This document shows, in pieces, positions 11,259 through 22,604 of a stretch of DNA of 64,000 bases. Location: contig WBMV01000267.1 in the NCBI GenBank assembly GCA_013396655.1, forward strand, positions 1,284,333-1,348,332, given 5' to 3'. Position 1 is the stretch's first letter; each line of letters begins with the position of its first letter. The position numbers and the translations under genes were made by a program. This DNA comes from Campylorhamphus procurvoides. Its lineage: Eukaryota; Chordata; Aves; Passeriformes; Dendrocolaptidae. The notes beneath the pieces were generated by a model. It saw only the letters and a program-made list of their open reading frames with translations. It made no database searches and was not told where the DNA came from.

Positions 11259-12149
11259 TATAGACTGAACTCTGGGATGAGCATAACACTTGACTGGCAG
11301 GAGTCACTGTCTACAGAAGGGTTTGGGACATGTTGCCTTCATTAATGCAACTGATGGAATTGCAGAGAATTGCCATACAGAGCCACGAGGCACAAGCAGG
11401 TCATTAACATGATTCTGCTGCATTTTTTTTAAAATTTGTTAGGCTGCAGTGGAGTGGAGGCCTGTTTTGAATTCAGTGTGTGGATTCATTTCACAGGGCA
11501 TAATTTCGCAGGAGCACCTTCTGATTCAGATCAGCACAACCCAAAATCAGACTGTGGTCTCCTGAAAGAACACTTTAATTTCTATTACAGTCTATCCCTT
11601 TGTGCTCAGTCTGTTGGCAGCTCAGAGCATGCACATGTACATTTCTTACGAGATCTCTGATGGCCACAGGGAAAAGGTCCTGGGAGATGCTGGAAATACA
11701 TGTGCCATATGGAAACTATCACTTACCCAGGTGCACAACTCTTGAGAAGCCTGAGCCTCGGAGGAGCAGAAAAACCTGATTTCCTGTTGGGAGGAAAAGG
11801 CTTTGCAAAAGTTTTTAAGAGGGAACAGAAATGCTTAAGACACAGGCAAGAAATAGGTACAGTTTGCCTGTCATTCCTTTGGCTCTGGGTTTTACAAGGG
11901 TGTTCGTATAATAATCCATCAAAATACATCTTCCACAATGAAAATGAAAGGCAGCAATTAAAAAGAGCCCCCAAAAATCCCAACCATGAGAAACTATCTA
12001 CACAGGAAATTTGCTTTATTATTGCAACAGTGCCTGGCTATACCAAATAAAGTTTATCCCCCCACTATGCTGCAGAAAGGGACAGAGACAGCCAAAACTG
12101 AGTACAAGAAACAAGCAACCTTAATAGTCAGAACACCACACCACATGCT

Positions 12150-12265
12150 GTTAGACTCATTTTCTCACGTAGAAATTGTAGGCCAAAAAGATTAAGCAAC
12201 TCACTGACACGAAACCAAAAAACCATGCTAAAATCAGGAATTAAATACCACTAGGCTGAATTCTG
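12150..12265 (-). repeat. MIR-like relic, minus orientation
   Basis: The plus strand reads CATTTTCTCACGTAGAAATTG, AAAGATTAAGCAACTCACTGAC and CAGGAATTAAATACC in that order. This parallels the reverse-complement MIR blocks 'CATTTTACAGATGAGGAAACTG', 'AGATTAAGTGACTTGCCC' and 'CAGGATTAGAACCC'. The match is degenerate but collinear. Confidence 0.55.
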
Positions 12266-12840
12266 GTCCAGTGAAGGTGTGCAGTGACCCAGGCACACCA
12301 CAGTGGTCAGCAGCTCCTGCAGGTTTGTCTCCAAATAAAAACACAGGCTTTCCCAGTTCCCTGTGCTGTGATAACTCCTCCATGAAACCATCCCTTCATC
12401 ACAGGGAGAGTGGTTGAGTGGGTTTGGGGTTTTTGGCAATCAGAAGCTGCTCCAGCACATACCTGCATTCTTACAGCATTTTCAAATGCAGCTCAACTTA
12501 CACAGCCTTTCTGAATGCAGCTCAGCTTATATCTCCACTCAGATTCACTCTACTTGTTTGCAAGAGCAGCTCCCCTGCTTGCTGCTAGCATCATCTTGCA
12601 CACTGCTTTCAGAGCAGCAACAGCTGTTTTCTCTGTGGGTATGAAAGACTTTACATTACCTGAGAACTGCTAAATAGCTCTAATTGCCAATATAATAATC
12701 TCAGAGTGAAGGACATGAGCTGGGTAATTCCAGTTTGTAGATGCAACACACTGAGGAAGCATAGAGTGGCTCCTGGTGGAAAAAAAGAAGTTCTATCTCT
12801 TGGAAGACGTGATCCTCTCAGGTTGGGAGTCTCAGTCTTA

Positions 12841-12886
12841 GTGATCTGACAAACAGAGCCTCACTGATCTGAGAAACAGCATATGA
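12841..12886. repeat. Imperfect tandem duplication, about 23-bp period
   Basis: GTGATCTGACAAACAGAGC is followed about 23 bases later by CTGATCTGAGAAACAGC. Two adjacent copies with a few mismatches suggest a local slippage duplication. Confidence 0.5.
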
Positions 12887-13690
12887 AAATGGAATTGCAG
12901 CTTAACTACCAAATAGCTCTGTGTTGCTTCCTTTGCCATGAATTTACCTGGTGACTTCCTTGAACCTGGGCAAATGTCTGTCAAGGAGTCCCACAAAGAA
13001 GCCTGTTCTTATGTTAGAACCTGATATTTTTGTGTGGTGATTAATTGCTCTTTTATCAGAAGGGTACCTACTTATTTTGGATCCTCCACATACCACTCTT
13101 TTGCTCAGAAGCTTCCAGCACCTCCCGATTTGTCTCCTTTAACTCAGCAGCTGAAGAACTCAGCTGTCCCCCTTCTATTAACTGCAGGAGGTCAGAATTA
13201 TTACTGTTTGTTTTTCTTGTTTTTCCTCCTAAATTAATTTTTTTTAATGATTAACAGAGATAATACTCAATTAAATGCTTAAAAATGTAGATAAACCCCT
13301 GTGTTATAACTCTCTTAATCCTTTGCTATTCTTTCCCCATCTCTTCCAGCCTCCCAAGGGTCTTGACCTGCAGTTTGAGAAACTACTTTATTGCACTGCA
13401 TTTGAGACAGTAGGCAGTATCCTCAAATTACCTTTTATATGACTGAAACTTTTATTTATGATCAGTTTGTGGTTTGAAATGGAACTGTACATCTCTTCAG
13501 CAGCTCTTTCACAGCTCATAGAGCAGCATATCAACATCAGTGGGCTGAAGTTTACCAAGTCTTATGAGATCAATGAGTTTTAGACTTGCTTCAAGTGTTG
13601 CCATCTCACTGAAATGTTGATGTTTCTGCATTGGAAAGAGCCAGGAAAGGCTTAGTTACATGTTTTCCTTGTCTTTGATCTTGATCTAAT
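12887..13690. other. Non-coding stretch, nothing recognised
   Basis: AT-leaning DNA with short chance open frames only. No repeat family, splice pattern or RNA gene is visible. Confidence 0.5.
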
Positions 13691-13785
13691 ACTTATCCTG
13701 GTTTTAGAGATTTGGAAACAGGTACAGAGACTTGGGCTGCATCAGAGGACAAATCCTGGGCAGAAACTAGGCTTTCTGCTTTCCC
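13691..13785 (-). repeat. MIR-like relic, minus orientation
   Basis: The plus strand shows TTATCCTGGTTTTAGAGATT, GGAAACAGGTACAGAGACTT and CCTGGGCAGAAACTAGGC. These parallel the reverse-complement MIR series 'TTATCCCCATTTTACAGATG', 'GGAAACTGAGGCACAGAGA' and a gapped version of the distal part. It is short and old. Confidence 0.5.
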
Positions 13786-16700
13786 TTTCATTATGCTTGA
13801 AAACCAAGCTTGGACCTTACTGAAGGTTAAGAAACAGTTTGCAAATTGTTAACCAAGGAGCACTGATTAATATTTCCTTTCACAGAGGAACTGTAAAAAA
13901 GGTTGTTTCTATGTGTAATTTAACAAGGACATGAAGGTGAAAGGAAATTACAATCCACCCATTCTGGATCCTAAAAGTCTGAAATGCTATGGAAAGCAGC
14001 AGAATCTTGCAGTATCACAGGCCATGCTAGGATTTCTATTATACCCTGTAGCCTGGCATGACATCCCTAATACATAGCAGAAGAAGTTATAGTCAGGTAA
14101 TCCAGCTTTGAAGCAGAACAAACAGCGAGTGAAGTATCAGATGCTTTGAAGAGTAAAACACTCATACCAAGGAATGCCAATGAAAACATGCTCCTTCCAC
14201 AGGTCTCTTCACTGCTATTTATTCAACATAGGCTGTGAATAAATAATAAACAGTGGAAAGCTACATGGGATTAATCTTTGGTAATGATAGATATCACAGA
14301 TAGGATGCACAGCCTTGAGTTCTTCCTCAGCCACATAAAACAGGAATAATTAGAACTGCCTGGACAATTGCCAGTAGAGTGTTCTCACTGAGAAATACAA
14401 TCCTGTTACAATACAAATACTTTACTGTGTCACACAGATATTTTTAAAAATCCTGTACTGGAGAAAGGACTGAGTTCTCAAATTTTCAAAAGGAACCTCA
14501 ATTAAACAGAATAACACATGATTTTTATTGTAGGTAAATTATGTTTTGGTTTGGATTTTTAAAGTTCATACTTGCAAACAGAAAAAGCCCCAACCAACTG
14601 ACACTGTGTAATCAATCTTAAATGCTATTTCTTCCATCAAAGAAGATTTCTCTGTTTACTGTGTGGTGGAAAGGGAGGGAGTATTTTAATGTGGCATGAA
14701 GACAGATGTCAGCCTCTCAAAAAAGATTAATCTCTACTGTCAGTGGTACCCAGGCCAGGGAGCAATCTCTGGCTCCAGAGAAATCCAGTGCAGCCTGATT
14801 TGCACCTGCAAGATTCAAGGAAACCTCTGAAGCAAAGTCCATGTCTGAGTCCATGCTGTGTGTCTAGGCACAGAAATCTTTGTTTATATTGAGGACAAGT
14901 CCTGTGAGGGGTGGTGTCTCTGGCTGTACATGGTGCACATGGCATCAAGGGAGCAGGGATAAGTCCCCATCCACCCTGTAGTACTGGATGTGACCCTGTG
15001 GCCATCCATGACCAACTGCTTCAGTTCAAGACTCACAGAAAGCTTTAATTCTCTCTTTAGATGGCAGATCTCATTGTGTGTCTGCAAGACCTTCAAGCTT
15101 TCTGGCTGAATCATCTCTGCTCAGGTTTGAGCCCGTGGCTTCTGAACTATTTTACAGATGCATTGTACAGTCTGAAAAGAACTTTAATTGGCCTCTCCAA
15201 TTTATTTTCCTGCTAATCAGAAGTGTCTGGAAAAGACAACCAGATATCAGGCTTGTCTGTTATAAGAAATGGATCTCAATCTGTAAATATCACTGCCATT
15301 TTACCTAGTGCTCTGTTGCATGGAAGGTGGCATACAGCCAGTAGCTGTGAAAAGAGAGGGCCTGCATGATTTTTCTGTTCTGCAGGCAAGCCAAAATATT
15401 GAGATTTCACTCAACTGACTTGAATGAAATTTTCAATTTGTTTTTAAAAGAGATTGTGACAAAGCACTTGCCCTGGCTTACATGTAGTGTTATGGTTTAG
15501 GCTTTAAAATATCTTTAGAATTGCCTAAATGTAGCTACAGAGTGAGAATGATTTAAGTTAATTAGTTTAAAGTGAGAATTATTTCATTTCACTTGATTTG
15601 TTTGAAGACAAACTCTTTTCATAGTCCGTCTAAAGTTAGGCAGCTCCACAGGATAAATCACCCCATCTGTTGCAAAGCATTGAAAGCAAAACTGTGTAAG
15701 GGTTTCCTTTGAAAGCATCAAAATAAAGTATTTCTGTGTTTAACCCAGATTTTTAATAGCTTTGTGAATGCAACACACTGAAAAAAACCACATTCCCAAA
15801 TTACCCGGTTGATTGGAATCAGCATTTCCAATTAGAGATTTTCCAGTGGAAACCCCTTCCTGGGCAGCACGTAAGAGCTGTTTCCTGTGGCTGAACGGTC
15901 AGGCGATGTGGACACTGGAACTGTGGATGTGCACACGTGTGAAGGCAGCCTTGCATGCTGCCTGGATGGGATATTTTCCTGGGATGACACGTGTGTGGGT
16001 GCAGCAGCACTGCCTGCTGGGGCATGCAGAGTCCTCTTGAGCTGTGTCTCCCTCTGCCATGGGATGAGCACAGAAAATATGTCACTCTGTGAAAAAGTTG
16101 TTTCTTATGGTCATTTTTTGAGCCCTGAAGAGTTCCATTCAGGTCATGTTTGCAAGCTTTGATCTGCAGGACTGGAGGCCAGAGATGTGAGTCTTTGGTG
16201 AAAGCTGAGATCCTTGCTTAATCGGCTGAAGCAAAGAGCTGATGTTTGGGAATAGTGCCAGTTGTGACAAAACATAATGAAATGATGAGAATTGGCACCA
16301 CTACAGTGTAGTGTGCTGTTTATTCCTGACAGCAATCCTGAAAGTCATTTATACATGGAAAGTACACACAAAAGCCATAATTAGACCATATGGCTGAGCA
16401 ATGTCTCTGGGGTTGCTCAGCCAAGCTGTAGAACTTCTCTCTTACAGCAGAGGAATGAGTGGAAGGGTCAGATCCAACCTGGAGGATTTCCACTTTTAAA
16501 ATTTTTTTGTAGAATTATCTTTTACATCACTATAGAAACTTCCCATTATTGGCTTTCTGGGGGAAAAAATGCCAGTATCTTTGATCTCAACCACAGCCCA
16601 TGTGGCGTATAACACTTGGAAGGCTGGACTACCAGCATTCAGTACCTCAGAACAGAACAACTACTATTAATATATATATATATGTATTTTTAACATCCTT

Positions 16701-18280
16701 CTCTTGGGCAGGGTACAAGACACCAATGACTCAAATACAACTTGGTGCAGAGAAAAGTGCTTTCTATCCATATATATTTGTTTAACAGACTGAATAAAAT
16801 TATAAACAATTCAGGGAGCTAAATGGAGTGGGAAGCTCATGCGTGAAGTAGTCACCCTCTACAACATGCACTGTGTTGCTGCTTGGAGAAAGGCAAGAGC
16901 TGTGAATATAAATAATGAAAGCTTTTTGTTTCAGGTAAAAATGTGGGCCATTTCCAGTTCTTTCTGCTTTGAATGGAATTCTGAGGAACATTTCTGAAGC
17001 CAGCGGGGTTGTATCAGCAGATACATGGTAGAGGTGAAGAGGAGACCTGAATCTTTGAATTCCAGATCTGTTTTGTAGACCACTGAAAACAGATACAAAG
17101 CCAGTGGACAGTGTAACACTCCAGCCCTTGCTAAAGGGTAAAAAAGGGGCAAAAAATTAAAAAAAAAAGACAAGACATTGTTTGCCAAAAAACATTCAAT
17201 TTTGTGCTTGCTCTGTTTTCATTGCCATCTTGATTGTGTCAACATCAGCATCCAATCTTAGAAAGTATTTGTAACTGTCTTAATTTTTCAAGGCCTGAGA
17301 ATCTTATAATTAATAAACTATTTTGTTCACACAGCAGTTCAGTAGGAAAAGGGACAAAAAATGTGATTCTAAAGGCTACAAAGGATGGTGTCCCTGGTGA
17401 ATAGGTGATGATGTCCCTGAGTTACTTGGCAAATCTTTAGCACAGTTGGTATTGATTCACAGCTCTTGGTGCCCATTTCAATGCCTGAATCATGGAATGA
17501 CCTTTATTTACCCACTTTTTGTTTTCAGACCTTTCTTTACTCTTCATTTATCCACTCTTCTCTCTATTATGTGCAACAAAAATGATTCATTTTCAGTCAG
17601 AGAAAGGTCTGTGAATGTGACAGCTGATTCAAATATTTTGGGCTTCCAAATATTGATAGCAGTTATTACCAGAATTTTGAATTTTCTTCCAAGAAACCCC
17701 AGGAAACTCTGCATTTTTTCACTGAATTCCTCTTCATTTTTGCCCAGCAATGTACAGGATGTGGTCAGGGTAGAAGATTGAGACATCTTAGTACCATTTC
17801 AATTGAATTCTTTGATATCAGTCTACAAAAGGCAGGCAGATGGGGCTTAATACTTTCGCAAAAGCAAAGCTTCAAATTTATTTATATTACCTACATGGGC
17901 TATACATGGGCCACCTCATGTCCTGAACACTTTGGTCTATACAGAGACAGTCCCGGCTCAGAAGTCATGGTGGAAATGACTTGTTGACATATTTCATTCC
18001 TTTCAGCATTTTGCAGAATAGGCCATTGATTTTCAAGCAGTGAGGAAACATGGTTTGTCTTCTAAGGCTGCCTGGGCATCACAAGAATGAGCATCAGAGA
18101 GACCAGAAGGCCCCAGTGTTTATTAGTGTTGCTGGCATCCTGATTTCTTTTGATACCTCATATGTTATTATGGTGATGGGTAGGGTGGGCGCTTCTCCTG
18201 CCTTGTGGGATGTTCATCCGAAGAGAGGGAAAATGAGGGAAGCTCAATCACTCAGCCCTGTGCAAGCCACAACTCTTACA
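13786..18280. other. Non-coding stretch
   Basis: No gene is supported. A (TA)n run occurs at 16669-16690 and A runs near 17157-17168. Two CACGTG-type hexamers occur near 15935 and 15988 in a slightly GC-richer patch (15800-16050), where several overlapping frames are open on both strands, none convincing. Confidence 0.5.
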
Positions 18281-18281
18281 A

Positions 18282-18330
18282 GGCGCCAAATCAGCTCTCG
18301 CTCCGCATGCGAGCGGCAGAAGCGGTGCTG
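18282..18330. promoter_or_regulatory. CpG cluster with E2F-like and NRF1-like motifs
   Basis: Six CpG dinucleotides fall within about 45 bases, in DNA that is otherwise CpG-poor. GGCGCCAAA at 18282-18290 is the reverse complement of the E2F-type TTTGGCGCC. CCGCATGCGAG near 18303-18313 has the CGCATGCG palindromic core of NRF1-type sites. The cluster is too short to count as a CpG island. It could be the core of an unannotated promoter or a chance cluster. Confidence 0.25.
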
Positions 18331-21300
18331 GGTTTATCAAATTATAGTTGGGTACAGCTCTTCAAAGGCATCTTTGTGGCACGTCACAGCAACACCATGA
18401 TCAGGCATGATTTATGAATGTCTTGCAGCTCCTCTGCCAGATGTGCCTGCCCTTTGTTTTCTGCAGGAGCTGGAAGCCATCCATCCCGAGGCCGTCCCAC
18501 GCAGAGGGAGTGTGCAGAAGAGAAAAGCTCTTGGAAAGGGAAATGGGGTGTTTTGCAAATGGCAGAGCCCCTGGGCACTTCATTGAGCTGCATCTGCTCT
18601 TTACAAGCTGTAGTTTTCACTGATGCATAGACAGATGTTGGGAGAGACAGTTGTGGCTGGGATTTGCAGGGGCTTGCAGGTGGTAGTAAAATTTTGGAGA
18701 GCTGACAGCAAGTGATGTTCTAGTTCAAAATCTCTGAGAAATAACTGTGATTGTTATGGGGATGTAAAATGCTCAGGATCAGTTGAAGCGGTGGAAAGGT
18801 TCCCATTCATATCTTGGAGACAGAAATAAAATGGGAATCTGTGATTCCTGGTAATATTTGTTGGCTGGAAGGATCCACACATGTAATTAATTTTGCATTC
18901 ATTTGAAATGCTGGTGGAGGAATCCAGTCCACCTGCCTAAGGCATGCTGGCGAATAATCCTTCTGCACTGGGTGAAAATGTCTCTGCACAGTCAGTGAAG
19001 ACAGTTCCCTCTCTTGGCTGGGCAGACCCTCACATGTTAGACTTCCGAAGCACCTTCCTTTCCCTCCCCACAGGAGATGCACAGTCACTGGCTTTAGGAA
19101 ATCTGTTTCACTTGGCTCCTAAAATGTACAGCTGCTAAGGTAAGCAGAATCCATTTTCTCCAAATTTACCCCATTCCTCCTGTTTTGAGCCTACTTGGAT
19201 TCCAATGACTTCAGCCAAGTTTTACATGCTGAGCATGGAGGTGACTCTGCTGAAGCCCACCCCTGAACAGTGCTGCAAGATTTTGGGAATAAGAGGTAGT
19301 AAAGTCATGGTGAAAAAGTCATCAGAAGAAAACTGATCCTGAAATGAGATTTACAGACAAGACTTTTTAGCTTTCTGGATAATTTGTTTCTGTAAATTCA
19401 TAATGGTTTGATGAAAGGGTGATAAAAACAGAAGAAAAATGTAAATGGGAGTGTCCTCTGGAAAAGGCATAACCTGAGGAGGAGGATGTAGAGCAGGTGG
19501 GGACATGCTTTTTTGATGGATATTTAATACTCTTCAGTGCAAGTCAGCAGAGACAAGGAGAACCTTCCCTTCATATTCTCAGACTGTGAACTGGTGAGGT
19601 ACTGTCATCACAGGTCACATTCTTGCTAAAGGCAACGCACAAAGGCACAAAGCCCAAGAGGTCCAGGGTCCCCAGCCTCTGTGGGGGAGGCAATGGAGGA
19701 CAGGACATGCTTTTGTGGTGTTTAAGAGGGCTCAGTCTAAAGGCACTAAATAACTGGGTTGAACACTATCACACAGCATGAGGGGCTAATTGAAAATAAA
19801 TGAGTTTGGAGGCAGCCCAATTCCTATCAGTGGTTGGCTGTTGATTCCTTTCTAAATATAATTTCTTGGACAGCTAGGCCACAGAGGAGTCTCACCTGGG
19901 ACCTCTCACCACTGTGTACCTGGCTTTCCTTTATACAGGGGCAAGAAATTTGGTGAAAAAATGATAGCTGCAAAGTCCCAGGAATAGCAAGTTTTATCCA
20001 TTTCACACTCAAATCACTTTAGATCCAGGTGGCGGCTAAATGACCTTCCTCTTGAAATTTATCATCACCAAATAGGAAGGTGACAAAATCCACAAGCCCA
20101 TCAAAATTTGTCATTACTAAAATGTGAAGAACTTGCAGAATCTGTAAGGAGGATGCTGTTGGCTTAGGTCCCTTTCATTGGCCAAACTGAACTCACCTAG
20201 GAAGGATATATATCATGTATAATCTTTAAAATATTTTGCGTACAATCCAATTGGTGGGTTCAAAAGCTTTTGGCAAGGTTAACTTCTCTGTCCTCATGAC
20301 TATTCAAAGCTGGATTTTTGTTCTGGAGACTGGTAACACTACTTAAATGCTGGTAAAAGCAATAGACATCACTTCCTTTGAATATCTGAGGGCCAAATTC
20401 TGTTGCATACTGAGTGCACATCAAAGCAATAGGAAATTTTGGGCACCAAACTGATGCTTTGGAGTTCCTAGGCCTTGGCTCCATGGAAATGAATACCCAA
20501 ATAGCATACCCTGCCCAATCTCTGGCTGGCTTTAGGAGTGGGATGGCCTGTTGACAATGTTATATTGTGCCCTCCCATCACAAGAGCATGGGGCTTGGTG
20601 GAAATGTTAGCTAGGGACTGTGGGAACTAGGATTTGGGGACTCAGGTGAGGCCTCTGGGGTGAAATGCGGAGAATTCAGAAAATAAAAAAATAGTTGTGG
20701 AAAATCTGAGCTGTGAAATCCCTAGGTGTAACTGGGTTTATTGGTCCCCAGTATGAGACACATCGAGACCAGTTCCAGCCTCCCTTTCTTGTTGGGCCCA
20801 AGGCTTAGAAACAGTGAGATGAATGTCAAAGACTTAAGAAGCATGCTTTTATTGTAGTTCCCTTTCTTGCTTTATGAAAGGCTATTGTTGAAGACCCAGG
20901 GGCCAGACTGCTGTCATGGGATCTGAGCCTATGTACCCAAACACCTGAGATCTGGACAAAGGGAGACAAAGGGAATGTGGATCTGGAGAGATATAAGGAA
21001 AAAGAATTTCACCCTTTGGTCCTGGAGCAGCATGAAAGAGTAGCTTAAGTCTGGGCTGATGGTGATTTTTCTGGCCAGAGCAGAGTATGTGCAGCAACAT
21101 GCATAGTGTAGAAGGTAGTGGATGATGGTGAGGGCCCCAGAGGACCCATCAGCTTTTGGACAGAAGTTTGTCCTTTTATCCCATATGAGACAGCAAGACC
21201 CTTCCCTCAGTATCTGTGTGTCTACAGGCAATTTTTGGCCCTGGGGGAGAACAAGCACAGCTCATGCTAAAATATAAATGTACACAACGCACACACAGAG

Positions 21301-22282
21301 GGAAACCCGCTGGTCTGAGCACAGACTCTCAGCAATGACTTCTATGTCTGAATTGCCATCAGCAACCTCAGGGCATTGAAAAGGAGCCAGGGGCCTTTCT
21401 CTGCAAGAATTGATGTGCTTTGCTGGCCATGCTGGTGGCAGCAGAGAGGTCCTCGCCAATGCCAGCAGCTGCCACCAGACCCTGGCCATTGTTACCCCAA
21501 GTCCTTCCACTGTGCAGGGAAGGCAAACACCACACAACCCCTGCACATTTAATGCCAAACAACTCTTTTTCCTGGTCCAAAAGCTGCCAGGAGGGACTTG
21601 AGGGCTGATGGGCTTCATGAAAGGTGCTCCTGTCTGCTCCACACAAAGCCACTTATCAGAGCCAGGAGGTGGGAAGCGGGAGACTTACTGTACAAACAGG
21701 CTTTCAAGATTAATTGCTTTTCATCTCTCAAGTAGGAATTGGCCTTTCAGCCCCAGGATACAATAAGGGCCTGTTCTGATTGTATCTGTTCAGGGGCCAT
21801 GTACAGCCAGGGATGTTTGGCAGGGGCAGGCTGAAGTTTTTGGGAGAAATGAATCGAGCTAGCAAGTGCTTCGTCCTCCTGGGGCTGGAAACTGTTATGA
21901 TGCTAATGGAAGTGATTACCACATGTTTACAGCCACAAACTGGGTATTTTCGTCATATCATTTCTCTCCAGAATTTGTGTTCTGAGTCCGTTTTCACACC
22001 CAACTCCTGCTTGTCATGGTCTGTCACTGCTTGTTGTGCCCTGATCTTGCTGATAAATCCCATGTATTTGATAGGGTGATTAATGTGTCTGAAGTCATCT
22101 TGCCAGCTCTGGTGCCTTTCTTATGAATCATGCGACATTCAGTGTTTTCTTTAAAACTTGAGCAATGGCAGACAGACAATTACATGAAATTCTCAACCTT
22201 CATTGAAAAGATGCCTAGGCTGCCAGAGAAAAATCTTGAAAAAATAACTAAAAATTGTTCAAAGGCATAAACCTAAAAACCG
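18331..22282. other. Non-coding stretch, nothing recognised
   Basis: Many short open frames overlap on both strands (for example 18384-18630 and 21262-21652), without codon bias or splice context on either one. No repeat family is recognised. Confidence 0.5.
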
Positions 22283-22332
22283 ATATTAAGAAAAAAACCC
22301 CAAAACAACAACAAAAAACAAATAACAAAAAA
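22283..22332. repeat. A-rich low-complexity tract next to a CR1 copy
   Basis: An A-rich run with CCCC and AAC interruptions lies directly beside the 3' end of the minus-oriented CR1 fragment. CR1 elements do not need poly(A) tails, so this may be the insertion target or local slippage. Confidence 0.7.
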
Positions 22333-22336
22333 TCCA

Positions 22337-22604
22337 GTCATAGAATCCTAGAATGGTTTGGATTAGAAGGGACCTTAAAGATTATCTAGTTCCAGCCTCC
22401 CTACTATAGACAGGGATACCTTTCACTAGATCAGGTTTCTATCTAGATCAGAGCCCTCTCCAACCTGTCCTTGAACACTTTCAGGGACGGAACAATTACA
22501 GCTTCTCTGGGCAACCTGTTCCAGTGTCTCACCACTGCCACAGTAAAGAATTTCTTCCTAATATGCCATCTAAATCTACTCTTGCTTGATTCACTACTAT
22601 GGAA
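22337..22604 (-). repeat. CR1 LINE 3' end fragment, minus orientation
   Basis: From the plus strand: TCATAGAATCCTAGAATGG (terminal repeat), GATTAGAAGGGACCTTAAAG, then CTCCAACCTGTCCTTGAACA, TCTCTGGGCAACCTGTTCCA, TCTCACCACTGCCACAGTAA and AGAATTTCTTCCTAATATG. This is the longest clean CR1 3' portion in the window. A small internal duplication around 22425-22450 repeats CTAGATCAG, where the consensus has a single CTAGACCAG. Confidence 0.95.

Larger units (their letters stand above)
9161..12149. other. Non-coding stretch with low-complexity tracts
   Basis: No exon or repeat family is recognised apart from the AT-rich and A-rich tracts listed separately. A 152-codon plus-strand open frame at 10515-10973 has no domain, no splice context and AT-leaning third positions. 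An A12 run lies near 10390-10402. Confidence 0.5.
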
